DNA from: JBFLVT01 sp036804525
GTDB taxonomy: Bacteria > Bacillota > Desulfotomaculia > Desulfotomaculales > JASEER01
Direction: 5' to 3'
NCBI GenBank assembly: GCA_036804525.1
Contig: DAIRSE010000001.1
Location: forward strand, 62,001 to 126,000
Length of the DNA stretch: 64,000 nucleotides
The notes beneath the pieces were generated by a model that was not told the DNA's origin, searched no databases, and was given only the letters and a program-made list of their open reading frames with translations. The position numbers were made by a program, and so were the translations under genes. How positions within the stretch are numbered: position 1 is the stretch's first letter; every line of letters starts with the position of its first letter. Shown here piece after piece: positions 33,780-42,653 of this stretch.

Positions 33780-35798
33780 TTACTCGGAAACCGGTATGGG
33801 GGCTGTCCTATTAATGGGGATGTTGAAGTAGGCCGCCATCATATCCTTGGCCACTACAGCAGCTGTAGAACTCCCATGAACACCGTGTTCAACAATGACA
33901 GCAATGGCGATTTGCGGATTGTCATAAGGGGCAAAAGCGACATAAAGGCCGTGGGCCGGCTGTTTAACACCATTGCGGTAGTTCTCCGCGGTACCCGTCT
34001 TCCCGGCGGTCAGAATGGGGAAATCGTGAAAGACCCCGTAGGCGGTCCCGCCCGGCTGCGTCACCGCGAGCATACCCTGGCGGACGATGTCCAAAGTCTT
34101 CGGGTTGATTTCAGCTCTATCCTGAACTTGGGGCTCGAACTCCTCGACAACTTTCCCGTCATAGGTTGTAACACGCTTGACCAGGAAGGGCTTGTAACGT
34201 GTCCCCCCGTTAGCCAGTTGCGCAACGTAGTTGGCGAGCTGGATAGGTGTATACAGGTTATAGCCCTGACCGATAGACATGTTCAGGGTGTCGTAGTAAC
34301 GCCACTTCAGCTCCCATGCATTGTCGTCGTATTTTGCCTGCAGCCGCGCCTTCTCCCTGTCCCGCTCCTTCTCGATCCTCGTCCGCTCCTCCTCGTCCGT
34401 CGCCGCCGCCAGGAGAAGGTTGTACTTGGTCTCAAGTGCTTTGAACTGCGGTCCGAATCGGGCGTCAAGCATAGCCTGAACAACCTTACGCTTGTACTCG
34501 GCGTCGGGGACTACACCGCTGTCCTCCCCGAGGAGTTCGATACCTGTCTTCTCCCCGAGGCCGAACGCCCGAGACCAGCGCACCATCGGTTCCCAGCCGA
34601 TGATGTTGCCCAACCGCCAGAAGAAGGTGTCACACGACACCGCCAGGGCCTTCTTAACATCGACCCTGCCGTGGCCGCGAGGGTAGGTCCAGTCGGGCCA
34701 GAGCCTGTGCAGGTAGTAATAGCCCTCGTCCCATATCGAAAAATCGGGGTCAATTTGCCCGCTTTCGAGGGCGGCTATGGCCGTAATCATCTTGTAGGTG
34801 GAACCCGGAGGGTAGGCACTCTGGATAGCCCGGTTAAGAAAGGGGCGGTCAGGGGCGTTAATAATCCTGTCGGCATCGGCCGGCGAGAGATTGCCGGCAA
34901 ACATGCCAGGGTCGTAGGCAGGATAACTTGCCAGGGCCAGCACTTCTCCTGTCCTCGGATCAATGGCCACCGCCGCGCCGGCGTTGCATTCCTCGTAACC
35001 CATGTCCTGGGTCATTTTAATGACCCGGGCGAGGCCCTCTTCTGCCGCCTTTTGCACCCTGTAATCGATGGTCAGCTCAAGGTTGTGGCCCGGGATTGGT
35101 TCACGCATGCCCACATTCCTGATGGGGTTCCCGTAGGCGTCCACCTCCACCTGCCAGGCTCCCCGTTCACCCCTCAGGTACTTCTCAAAGGTGCGTTCCA
35201 GGCCTTCCTGTCCGAACATGTCCCCCATGCGATAACCCTGGTCCCGGTAGCGCTCGAGCTGGGAAGCGCTGATCTCACGGACATAACCCAGGGCGTGCGC
35301 CAGCATGTTCCCGTGGGGATAATCCCGCATCGGCACCATATCAATGACGACACCGGGAAGCCGGTCTCGTTCTTCTTCGATCCGGGTGACAACATCCATC
35401 GACACGTCCTTGGCAATGTGCACGGGCTCAAAACGCCGGAGAGCGCCGCTGTCAACCTGTTTTCTTATTTCTTCCGGCGGTTTGCTAAGGATTACGGAGA
35501 GGCGATTGATCACTTGGTTCAGTTCTGCGTCACTCAACCCGACATTGATCAACTGGACAACATAGAGAGGCCTGTTGCCCACGATCTTTTCCCCGTGGCG
35601 GTCGTAGATTTCGCCCCGCGGCGGGGTAATGCCGATAAGGCGCATGCTGTTTTCCCTGGCCAGGGTACGGTAATGCTCATTTTCCGCGATCTGCAGGTAG
35701 GCAAGGCGCAGCACCAGGATCAAAAAAACGGCCACGACTATACCCGTCATAATCCTGGCCCGGCGGTGCATCTCTTTCCTGGACAACTGTTTTGACAA
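33780..35798 (-). CDS. mrdA: Class B penicillin-binding protein 2 (MrdA) with a helical insertion
   Basis: Elongasome transpeptidase, 672 aa: membrane anchor (about 15-35), dimerisation domain with PPRGEIYDRHGE, and transpeptidase domain with STYK (333-336), SCD (388-390) and KTGT (600-603). Between GVVPDAEYKRK and YDTLNMSIGQGYN, where PBP2 normally has 12-15 residues, there are about 65 (436-500), strongly charged and helical (ATDEEERTRIEKERDREKAR). RodA of the same operon carries a comparable outside insertion. Start TTG 35798 after GGGGGCAGG. Confidence 0.94.
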   Translation of the reverse strand: MSKQLSRKEMHRRARIMTGIVVAVFLILVLRLAYLQIAENEHYRTLARENSMRLIGITPPRGEIYDRHGEKIVGNRPLYVVQLINVGLSDAELNQVINRLSVILSKPPEEIRKQVDSGALRRFEPVHIAKDVSMDVVTRIEEERDRLPGVVIDMVPMRDYPHGNMLAHALGYVREISASQLERYRDQGYRMGDMFGQEGLERTFEKYLRGERGAWQVEVDAYGNPIRNVGMREPIPGHNLELTIDYRVQKAAEEGLARVIKMTQDMGYEECNAGAAVAIDPRTGEVLALASYPAYDPGMFAGNLSPADADRIINAPDRPFLNRAIQSAYPPGSTYKMITAIAALESGQIDPDFSIWDEGYYYLHRLWPDWTYPRGHGRVDVKKALAVSCDTFFWRLGNIIGWEPMVRWSRAFGLGEKTGIELLGEDSGVVPDAEYKRKVVQAMLDARFGPQFKALETKYNLLLAAATDEEERTRIEKERDREKARLQAKYDDNAWELKWRYYDTLNMSIGQGYNLYTPIQLANYVAQLANGGTRYKPFLVKRVTTYDGKVVEEFEPQVQDRAEINPKTLDIVRQGMLAVTQPGGTAYGVFHDFPILTAGKTGTAENYRNGVKQPAHGLYVAFAPYDNPQIAIAVIVEHGVHGSSTAAVVAKDMMAAYFNIPINRTAPIPVSE

Positions 35799-35949
35799 GG
35801 ATACCTGCCCCCATTACTTTTACCCTATCCCTAAGTTTACACTGTTTCGTTCCAAGACTTAAGAGCGGGCTAAAACCGAATCGCCAGCCGGAGGCAGGAC
35901 CGCGAATCCAAAACCATATACTAAGGCGCTCCCTACTAAAGCGCTAAGA

Positions 35950-36447
35950 CTAATAGTGCCTCTTAAGAAAACCTTTCTTGCTTACCCTGGCGTAGCTCCT
36001 GTAAAAAACGGCTGCCACAAGGGCATTGTAAGCCGCCAGCGGCAGTATCAGCCCAATAATAGCCGAGCTAAAGGGGACAGTAACGCCCAGAACAAACAAC
36101 AGGACATAAATGATTAACTGCTCCCCAAATGTAACCATGAAGGTCATCAAGGAGACGACAATAGAGCTTTCGCGATACAGGCTCCATTCCAGCAAACCGA
36201 CGTTATAACCGACAATCGCCAGGCCCAGGGCGTTCAATCCAAAATAATAGCCTGAAACGGCATCAATGAGAAGACCGCCCAGGAACCCCAGTACGGCCCC
36301 TTCCCTGGGGCCGTGCAAGATAGCGTGAAAAACTACCAGAACCAGCACAAAGTCGGGCTTAACCCCGGCCACGCGGACGAGATCCAGCACCGTGGATTGC
36401 AGCAAGACTATGGCACCCAGTAAGGCCAACCCAACTAGAAACCGCAA
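35950..36447 (-). CDS. mreD: Rod shape-determining protein MreD
   Basis: A 165-aa, strongly hydrophobic protein with about five to six membrane segments. The MreD pattern is visible: an early VKPDFVLVLVVFHAILHG, then GAVLGFLGGLLIDAVSGYYFG. MreD links MreC to the RodA-PBP2 pair in the elongasome membrane. TTG start at 36447 after GGGGGATAAGTT. It lies 3 nt after mreC. Confidence 0.92.
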   Translation of the reverse strand: MRFLVGLALLGAIVLLQSTVLDLVRVAGVKPDFVLVLVVFHAILHGPREGAVLGFLGGLLIDAVSGYYFGLNALGLAIVGYNVGLLEWSLYRESSIVVSLMTFMVTFGEQLIIYVLLFVLGVTVPFSSAIIGLILPLAAYNALVAAVFYRSYARVSKKGFLKRHY

Positions 36448-36450
36448 AAC

Positions 36451-37278
36451 TTATCCCCCTGCCGGCGAACCGGTGAGAACCATGACCTCCTCCAGGCGGC
36501 TGAGGTCAACCAGAGGTTTCACCTCGGCGGTCTTCGTGAGACCCATCGGGTCCCTCTTGACATCAACAATCTGGCCAATCGGAATGCCCTTGGGGAAAAC
36601 CCCTCCCAGGCCGGAGGTGATCACGTCCTGTCCTTTTGTCACCGTCGCGTCCTTGGTCAGGTAAGACATGGCAAGTGACGGTGATCCCGGAAAGACTCCC
36701 TTTACAACACCCGCTGTGCGTGTCTGCTGAATCAGGGCGCCCACGCCGCTGCGGGGATCAGTAATCAGCATGACGTCGGCCGTACGCCGCGTTACGTTGA
36801 TAGTTCGTCCTACCAAGCCCTCAGGCATTATTACGGGGAGGTCCTCTGAAATGCCGTCGTCCATACCCTTGTCAAGGCGGACTACCGAAAACCAGTTGTT
36901 CGGATCGCGACCGGTAACCCGTGCCACAATCACATTCGTGTTTCCCGTTTCAACTTGATAAGCCAGAAGACGCCGCAGGCGGTTATTTTCAAGTTCACAT
37001 TCCTTAAGTCTGGCCACCTGGCCCTCGAGTTCTTTGATACGCTCTTCCAGCGCCTCCTGCTTGGCGGCGTTCCCCAGTGTAAGAACAGCCCTGAGGCCGT
37101 CGACAAAACCGTTCCCCCCAGCCATGACAAACCCCTCAACCGGGCCAAAGGCATCCTTTACGATACCGCGAATAGCCACGGGAGTCTCGGCGTCGGGAGC
37201 GGTAAAGCGCATCACAGCGATCAGGCATCCGGAAAGGATACCGATAACAAGCGCCTTTGCAAACCAGGTACGAAGCAA
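36451..37278 (-). CDS. mreC: Rod shape-determining protein MreC
   Basis: A 275-aa bitopic protein: short cytoplasmic tail, one membrane segment (about 8-26), a coiled coil (about 70-103, EALEERIKELEGQVARLKE) and the MreC beta domain (VIVARVTGRDPNNWFSVVRLDKG; GLVGRTINVTRRTADVML). MreC activates PBP2. TTG start at 37278 with AAGAAGGTGG upstream; it overlaps nothing and sits 2 nt after mreB. Confidence 0.95.
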   Translation of the reverse strand: MLRTWFAKALVIGILSGCLIAVMRFTAPDAETPVAIRGIVKDAFGPVEGFVMAGGNGFVDGLRAVLTLGNAAKQEALEERIKELEGQVARLKECELENNRLRRLLAYQVETGNTNVIVARVTGRDPNNWFSVVRLDKGMDDGISEDLPVIMPEGLVGRTINVTRRTADVMLITDPRSGVGALIQQTRTAGVVKGVFPGSPSLAMSYLTKDATVTKGQDVITSGLGGVFPKGIPIGQIVDVKRDPMGLTKTAEVKPLVDLSRLEEVMVLTGSPAGG

Positions 37279-37280
37279 TG

Positions 37281-38309
37281 CTAAACCACCTTCTTAGGTT
37301 GAATGAGCACTCTCCGCAAGATATCAATGTTCTCCAGGACACGCCCCGTCCCGTAAGCGACGGCAAGCAGCGGGTCTTCGGCCAGGTGCACGGGCATGTG
37401 CGTCTCCTCGCTGACCAGCCGGTCCAGGCCGCGGAGCAAAGCGCCGCCGCCAGCCATTACGATCCCCTGGTCCATAATATCGGAAGCCAGTTCCGGGGGG
37501 GTACGCTCCAGCGTCTGACGAATGGCTTCCAGTATGCTTGCCACGGGCTCAGATAGTGCCGTATAAATTTCTTCCGACGTCACAGTAATTGTTTTCGGCA
37601 GGCCGGTAACAAGATCACGGCCCCGTACTTCTTCCGTTTCCGTTTTGCCAAGCGGGTAGGCCGTCCCTATCTTGATTTTGATTTCTTCAGCCGTCCGCTC
37701 ACCGATCATCAGGTTATAGGTGCGCTTAACGTGTTGAATAATGGCCTCATCCATCTCGTCCCCGGCTACCCGGATGGACCGGCTGGTTACAATGCCGCCA
37801 AGAGAGATGACCGCCACCTCAGTAGTGCCGCCTCCTACATCGACAACCATGTTGCCCGTAGGCTCGTGGACAGGCAAACCCGCGCCGATAGCGGCGGCCA
37901 TGGGTTCCTCAATTAAATAAGCCTCGCGCGCTCCCGCCTGGAGAGCCGCCTCCCGCACCGCCCTTTCCTCTACAGCCGTAACACCCGACGGCACGCCGAT
38001 AACCACACGCGGCTTGATTAAGAAGGTTTTACCGCGCAAAGCCTTGTTAATGAAGTACTTGATCATGCTCTGGGTTGTATCGAAATCGGCGATTACCCCG
38101 TCTTTCATCGGGCGAATGGCCACGATGTTGCCCGGGGTGCGTCCGATCATTTGCTTGGCCTCTTCACCCACGGCAAGCACCTGGGAAGAATCCTTTTGAA
38201 TGGCCACCACCGAAGGCTCGCGCAACACGATGCCTTTACCCCGTACATACACGAGGGTGTTGGCTGTACCCAAATCAATGCCCATGTCCCTGGAAAAAAT
38301 GCCGACCAT
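37281..38309 (-). CDS. mreB: Rod shape-determining actin homologue MreB
   Basis: A 342-aa actin-fold ATPase beginning MVGIFSRDMGIDLGTANTLVYVRGKGI, with phosphate motifs DLGTANT and VVDVGGGTTEVAVISLGG and the adenosine motif GIVMAGGGALLRGLD. It forms membrane-bound filaments that orient the elongasome. ATG with AAAGGAGCCAGG upstream. Gene order radC-mreB-mreC-mreD is the same as in many Firmicutes. Confidence 0.98.
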   Translation of the reverse strand: MVGIFSRDMGIDLGTANTLVYVRGKGIVLREPSVVAIQKDSSQVLAVGEEAKQMIGRTPGNIVAIRPMKDGVIADFDTTQSMIKYFINKALRGKTFLIKPRVVIGVPSGVTAVEERAVREAALQAGAREAYLIEEPMAAAIGAGLPVHEPTGNMVVDVGGGTTEVAVISLGGIVTSRSIRVAGDEMDEAIIQHVKRTYNLMIGERTAEEIKIKIGTAYPLGKTETEEVRGRDLVTGLPKTITVTSEEIYTALSEPVASILEAIRQTLERTPPELASDIMDQGIVMAGGGALLRGLDRLVSEETHMPVHLAEDPLLAVAYGTGRVLENIDILRRVLIQPKKVV

Positions 38310-38339
38310 TACCTGGCTCCTTTCTCGTGCCGTTCCTGT

Positions 38340-39032
38340 TCAAATCAGTCCTAGGGCCTTCAAACTCGTATATCTATTATCCCCAATGATGATATGGTCT
38401 AAGATGGCGATACCGATCACTTCTCCCGCTTCAACCAATTGCGCCGTTAAATCAAGATCTTGCTGACTTGGCGTAGGATCGCCGCTCGGATGGTTATGCG
38501 CTAGGATCAGGGCTGCCGCGCTTCTCCGGATAGCGCTCTTAAAGACCTCACGGGCATGCACATTCGTCGCATTCAAGGTTCCCACCGATATGCGTTCCCT
38601 GGCCAGGACCTGGTTCTTGGTGTTAAGCACCAGGGCCAGGAAATGCTCCCGGTCGAGGTGGCGCATTTCCGGTATTAAAAGCTGCGCCGCCTGTTCAGGG
38701 GTACGGATGGTGACACGCTGCTCCGCCGGGGCGGTAGCCAGGCGATAACCTATCTCCAAAGCCGCCTTGATAACCACAGCCTTTGCGGAGCCTACGCCCC
38801 TGACCGAAGCGAGTTCCTCAAGGCTTGCCTCCAGGAGTTCCCTGATACCGCCGAAGCGGCTCAGTACTTGCTGCGCCAACTCAAGCGCGCTTGTACGCTG
38901 CGTACCGGTACGCAGCAAAATTGCCAGCAGTTCAACATCTGAGAGAGCTCCGGCTCCCATCTTGACCAGCCGTTCCCTCGGACGCACTTCCTCGGGCATT
39001 TGTTTGATTGTCAGAGGATACTCGACGGACAT
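38340..39032 (-). CDS. radC: RadC family protein (JAB1/MPN metalloprotease-like domain)
   Basis: A 230-aa protein with an N-terminal helix-hairpin-helix region (SVRGVGSAKAVVIKAALEIG) and a C-terminal JAMM motif, LAHNHPSGDPTPSQQD, with preceding VLNTKNQVLARERISVG. Despite the name, a direct role in DNA repair is doubtful. The ATG at 39032 overlaps the maf stop as TGATG, so the upstream in-frame extension is dismissed. Confidence 0.93.
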   Translation of the reverse strand: MSVEYPLTIKQMPEEVRPRERLVKMGAGALSDVELLAILLRTGTQRTSALELAQQVLSRFGGIRELLEASLEELASVRGVGSAKAVVIKAALEIGYRLATAPAEQRVTIRTPEQAAQLLIPEMRHLDREHFLALVLNTKNQVLARERISVGTLNATNVHAREVFKSAIRRSAAALILAHNHPSGDPTPSQQDLDLTAQLVEAGEVIGIAILDHIIIGDNRYTSLKALGLI

Positions 39033-39652
39033 CAAACCAACCCTCTGCCCGACCATCCCGTTGCGGCCGCAGACAGGAGGTCGAAGTTAAAGATCCGGCA
39101 CATCTCAGCCAGCCGCACCAACGGCAGGCCGACAACGTTACTGTAGCAGCCCTCAATCCGCGTCACCAAAAGGGCTCCAAGTCCCTGGATCGCATAAGCC
39201 CCGGCTTTATCTGCCGGCTCACCCGTAGCTACATAGGTGTTGATCTCGTCTTCGGTTAGGTGACGGAAGTGAACGACGGTCCGCTCATGGCCCACAGCCG
39301 CTTTACCACTTGCGGCGTCGATAACGGCCACCCCGGTGTACACCTCGTGGCTTGTCCCTTCCAGTTCTCTCAGCATCAACCGTGCCTCGGCTTCGTCCCG
39401 GGGCTTACCCAGGATCTTTCCCCGCAAGACAACCACGGTATCAGCTCCGATCACCAGCCCCTTCGGTGTGCTTTCGGCTACGGCACGGGCCTTTCTGTGG
39501 GCCAGTTCCTCAACCAGCTCAGCAGGACGCTCCACAAAACCTGGGGTTTCGTCTACATCCGCAACGACGACCTTGAACGGAACACCCAGCTGATCCAGCA
39601 GTTCCCGGCGGCGCGGGGATGCAGAAGCTAAAATAAGAGGAACGGTCATCAT
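39032..39652 (-). CDS. maf: Maf/YhdE family nucleoside triphosphate pyrophosphatase
   Basis: A 206-aa Maf protein: start VPLILASASPRRRELLDQLG, VDETPG, VIGADTVVVLRGKILGKP, and SHEVYTGVAVID. Members hydrolyse dTTP, UTP or modified nucleotides and in B. subtilis affect septation. It lies 3 nt after the DUF4321 gene and overlaps radC by one base. Confidence 0.95.
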   Translation of the reverse strand: MMTVPLILASASPRRRELLDQLGVPFKVVVADVDETPGFVERPAELVEELAHRKARAVAESTPKGLVIGADTVVVLRGKILGKPRDEAEARLMLRELEGTSHEVYTGVAVIDAASGKAAVGHERTVVHFRHLTEDEINTYVATGEPADKAGAYAIQGLGALLVTRIEGCYSNVVGLPLVRLAEMCRIFNFDLLSAAATGWSGRGLV

Positions 39653-39654
39653 CC

Positions 39655-39912
39655 TTAAACCCTTGTATAGACAAGATATCCTAACAGAAAACCCAGGAGC
39701 GTTGCGGGATTGATCACGGCAGAAAAGCCAAAGGTGATGGTGAGAAAACGGAGATCAAGCACACCTGGCCGCAGCCCGACAGACCAGCTATGCTGGAGAA
39801 AAGGAAAACTGGGGGCGAAAATCTGTCCCAGGCCTGTTCCTACGATGCCTCCAATAATCAGGAGTGTGACAAGAAGCCATCCGCTTTTCCGCTCGCGCTG
39901 CAATTTGGCCAC
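39655..39912 (-). CDS. DUF4321 family small membrane protein
   Basis: An 85-aa protein with two membrane segments (about 13-32 and 58-82) joined by a segment ending in RPGVLDLRFLTITFGFSAVIN, typical of DUF4321, which occurs before maf in many Clostridia. Function unknown. GTG start at 39912, 6 nt after GGGGGG. It is the first gene of the maf-radC-mreBCD run, so the operon promoter should lie in the 200 bp between it and ridA; I could not identify it confidently. Confidence 0.82.
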   Translation of the reverse strand: MAKLQRERKSGWLLVTLLIIGGIVGTGLGQIFAPSFPFLQHSWSVGLRPGVLDLRFLTITFGFSAVINPATLLGFLLGYLVYTRV

Positions 39913-40115
39913 ACGAATCCCCCCAGAAGCCCTTTTGCCTCTTCCAGTTTAGCATTGGTACAAAGATTTTGACAAGCTTACTGTCGTACTCAGTTTTTAC
40001 GTATCTTTCCAACAAAACATGACACAAGTTATAGCGTATTCCGTCAGATCAGTACAGACAGTCCGGGTAACTAATCATTATTTCGGAGATTCTAACAGGC
40101 AGGATCAGCCGGTTT

Positions 40116-40580
40116 CTATTCCCGCTTGAGCTTCACGATCATCTCGATTTCCACAGGGGCCCCGAGGGGGAGTTCGGCCACCCCGACCGCCGACCTCGTA
40201 TGACGCCCGGCCTCGCCAAAGACCTGCTGGATAAACTCCGAAGCCCCGTTCAAGACCTGGGGTTGGGCGGTGAAACCCGGGGCGGAAGCCACGTACCCCG
40301 TGACTTTGACTATCTGTTCCACCCTGTCCAGGCTGCCCGCCAGGCCCCGCACCACCGCCAGGCAGTTGATCGCGCACAAACGGGCGGCCTCCGCTCCCTG
40401 CTCGACGGTGAGTTCGTCCCCGAGTTTCCCGTAGAACTGCAGTTCTCCTTTGGCGAGAGGCAGCTGCCCGGAAGTATAGACCATATCGCCGACCATAAGG
40501 CCGGGCACGTAAGCTGCCACCGGTTTGGGGGTTTCGGGAAGGGTGACCTTGAGGGTAACAAGCCTGTCCTCATAGGACAT
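40116..40580 (-). CDS. RidA/YjgF family protein
   Basis: A 154-aa member of the RidA (YjgF/YER057c/UK114) superfamily, whose members deaminate reactive enamine or imine intermediates. The core GDMVYTSGQLPLAKGELQFYGKLG and the end TRSAVGVAELPLGAPVEIEMIV match the larger, YjgH/atu1953-like subgroup. The usual catalytic Arg (TRSAVG) is present. ATG at 40580 after AAAGGATTGG; an upstream extension in frame has no ribosome site. It appears monocistronic. Confidence 0.9.
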   Translation of the reverse strand: MSYEDRLVTLKVTLPETPKPVAAYVPGLMVGDMVYTSGQLPLAKGELQFYGKLGDELTVEQGAEAARLCAINCLAVVRGLAGSLDRVEQIVKVTGYVASAPGFTAQPQVLNGASEFIQQVFGEAGRHTRSAVGVAELPLGAPVEIEMIVKLKRE

Positions 40581-40733
40581 AGAAACCAATCCTTTCTTGC
40601 AAGCTTCAATCCTATTGTACACCACCCGGTCCCCCGCAAAACCCTTGACTGCAAAACCCCTAACGTAAAAAAACGGAGTTCTCACAGAGTCAATACCTCG
40701 TTAACCTTCGGATAATTGTCTCTCAAAAAACCC

Positions 40734-40762
40734 GAAAAGTAAGGGTCAGGCCCTTACTTTTC
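40734..40762 (-). terminator. Intrinsic terminator after the cation exchanger gene
   Basis: Perfect 12-bp stem GAAAAGTAAGGG / CCCTTACTTTTC with a 5-nt loop; the minus strand continues GGGTTTTTTGAG. It lies about 55 nt past the stop at 40816. Confidence 0.85.
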
Positions 40763-40815
40763 CTCGAATCCTCGTATACAAATAGATTGTATACCGAGCT
40801 GACGGCCAAAAACCG

Positions 40816-41817
40816 TTAATGTACGAATCCTGCCGTAACCAGCGCCGCGTACACGATATAGAACGAGAGTCCCATAGTGACCATCATCCACCCGTTCAAG
40901 TAGTGCCTCCTGCTGATCCACCGGTAGGCCAGCAGGGCAGAGATGAGGGCCAGCACAGCGCTCAGGCAGGCGGCGGGAGTCAAGTGCCATGACGTAAAGG
41001 CAATGCCTATAGTAGGGACAACCGAACTCTGAAAAACCATGGCCCCGGTGACGTTCCCCACGGCAAGGGTATCTTTGCGCTCCTTGATCCAGATAATGCT
41101 GTTGGTGAGTTCAGGGAGTTCTGTGGCGACCGGGGCGACCAGGAGAGCAAAGATGAAGGGAGCGATGCCGAACTGGTGGGATAAGGTGCCTATGCTTTCC
41201 ACAAAGACCTTGGCCCCAAAGACGATCATCATAAAGGCAAATAGAACCTGCCCTGTGACCAGCGCCAGCGGCGGGTCCAACAGACGCGGCGCCACCGCGA
41301 GCGGCTGCAGGTTGTCGGACGCGCCGCAGCGTTCACCCTGCGTGAGAGCTCGGGCCACAAAACATACATAACCGCCCAGCAGCAGAAAAACGACATAGAT
41401 CCTGTACTCCCGGGAAAGAAAAGCAGCGATAATGGCCAGCACATAGGCCCCCAAAAAAAAGCCCAGGTCGCGCCGGGCCAGGGCTGGTTGGGGCCGAACA
41501 TATGCCCTGCGCCGGCGGTTGACAAGAATTGAAGTCCCGCCGATAACCACAAAGCCCATGGTGGCGAGCATAAATGGCGCCCCGAGAATGGCGCCGACGC
41601 CCACTTCCTCGCCAACGCCGCCCCTACCCAAAAGGATAGCCACAACGGGGATCATCGTCTCGGGAAGAGCGGTACCCAGAGCGGCAAGGATGCTGCCAAC
41701 GGCGCCGCGGGCCAGCCCCAGCTTTATTCCCAGCCACTCAACTCCGTTGGTGAAGAACTTAGCGCCGACAAGAATGACCGCGATAGCCAGTACCAGTGAC
41801 AGATAAGCCACGGCCAT
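40816..41817 (-). CDS. Sodium/calcium exchanger family (CaCA) membrane protein
   Basis: A 333-aa, ten-segment membrane protein with the two inverted alpha repeats of the CaCA superfamily: GTALPETMIPVVAILLG ... GAILGAPFMLAT in the first half and APVATELPELTNSIIW ... GNVTGAMVFQSS in the second. Both contain the PE pair that coordinates the cation. It probably exchanges Ca2+ against Na+ or H+. The ATG at 41817 follows GGGAGAG with very short spacing, so an ATG 13 codons upstream remains possible. It is divergent from a small plus-strand gene. Confidence 0.87.
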   Translation of the reverse strand: MAVAYLSLVLAIAVILVGAKFFTNGVEWLGIKLGLARGAVGSILAALGTALPETMIPVVAILLGRGGVGEEVGVGAILGAPFMLATMGFVVIGGTSILVNRRRRAYVRPQPALARRDLGFFLGAYVLAIIAAFLSREYRIYVVFLLLGGYVCFVARALTQGERCGASDNLQPLAVAPRLLDPPLALVTGQVLFAFMMIVFGAKVFVESIGTLSHQFGIAPFIFALLVAPVATELPELTNSIIWIKERKDTLAVGNVTGAMVFQSSVVPTIGIAFTSWHLTPAACLSAVLALISALLAYRWISRRHYLNGWMMVTMGLSFYIVYAALVTAGFVH

Positions 41818-41913
41818 CTCTCCCGCAAAACAAAAGTCTGTACACTTTATGACCATGGTTTTGCGGGTAGAACCCCGGCCGGACGCGCAAACTAAGGCCG
41901 GAGGTGAGCTACC

Positions 41914-42108
41914 GTGTTCTTTAGCCCCAACTCGCTTTTGTCTTTCCTCTGGATGCTGTTTATGATGCTTGTCCCGCTCCTGGTCCTCGGCCTCGTCGTC
42001 TACTACGCATCTTCTGCCGGGACACGGCGGGCACTGCTTGAAATCCAGGCCAACCGGGGAAAGGACGACCGTCTGGATGAACATCAGCAGGGGCAGGAAG
42101 GCAAATAG
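41914..42108 (+). CDS. Small single-pass membrane protein, unknown function
   Basis: A 64-aa plus-strand gene beginning at GTG 41914 with an excellent GGAGGTGA 6 nt upstream. One membrane segment (about 9-31, LLSFLWMLFMMLVPLLVLGLV) is followed by a charged tail (RRALLEIQANRGKDDRLDEHQ). I do not recognise a family. It is transcribed divergently from the CaCA exchanger with about 96 bp between starts, so the two may share a control region. Confidence 0.72.
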   Translation: MFFSPNSLLSFLWMLFMMLVPLLVLGLVVYYASSAGTRRALLEIQANRGKDDRLDEHQQGQEGK

Positions 42109-42155
42109 TAGCGCATTGGTAGAGACACCGGGCAAAAAGATCCATTAAAAACAAA

Positions 42156-42184
42156 GAAGCCTACCGGATAACAGGGTAGGCTTC
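42156..42184. terminator. Bidirectional hairpin between convergent genes
   Basis: Perfect 10-bp stem GAAGCCTACC / GGTAGGCTTC with a 9-nt loop. On the minus strand it is followed by TTTGTTTTTAA, a good terminator for the gene ending at 42206; on the plus strand it can also end the 64-aa gene. Confidence 0.85.
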
Positions 42185-42205
42185 CTCACACTTATCGTCG
42201 AGGCT

Positions 42206-42625
42206 TTAACTTAACAGCCCACGCATAATGGCGGCCACGAAAAGGATGCAGGCGTCGGCATCCAGAGGCAGCGTCATGGTCTCCCCAGTTTCGCGGTTAA
42301 CGATGTTGAGAAGAACCCCTTCCCCGTATTTCAGCTCCATCACGCAGTTGTCCTTGGAAGACTGTAGCTTGAGGACATAATCCTTGTCCCCCAAAGGAGG
42401 GATATCCGCGGACCGGCCCGCAGCAGCCCAAGGATTACACACGCTGAGGTAAGCGAGCAGCTCCCTGGCCAGGACGACGCTGTCCGTAAAAGACAAGGTG
42501 AAGTTGAGGGCCTTCTTGTCCTGTTTAATGTAGTAGTAAATGTCGTGGGCGACAGTGTCGAGATCAATCACGGTCCCGTCGGCAATCTTCACCACGTTTT
42601 CCGACTCGATAAACTGATGTTTCAA
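42206..42625 (-). CDS. Hypothetical protein (139 aa)
   Basis: I do not recognise this 139-aa protein. It begins at TTG 42625 with AAGGAGGAGAAATCTG upstream, has no signal peptide, and mixes an acidic N-terminal half (VIDLDTVAHDIYYYIKQDKK) with a C-terminal half that could form beta strands (YVLKLQSSKDNCVMELKYGEG) and ends in a hydrophobic helix. Codon use and the strong ribosome site support a real gene. It follows folC by 29 nt and may be co-transcribed with it, ending at the 42156-42184 terminator. Confidence 0.7.
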   Translation of the reverse strand: MKHQFIESENVVKIADGTVIDLDTVAHDIYYYIKQDKKALNFTLSFTDSVVLARELLAYLSVCNPWAAAGRSADIPPLGDKDYVLKLQSSKDNCVMELKYGEGVLLNIVNRETGETMTLPLDADACILFVAAIMRGLLS

Positions 42626-42653
42626 CAGATTTCTCCTCCTTAAAGAACAATTT

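Noticed and set aside
33753..35795. 680-codon plus-strand open frame opposite mrdA
   Set aside because: It is the antisense shadow of mrdA. The minus strand encodes a clear penicillin-binding protein, and the plus-strand translation shows no recognisable domain.
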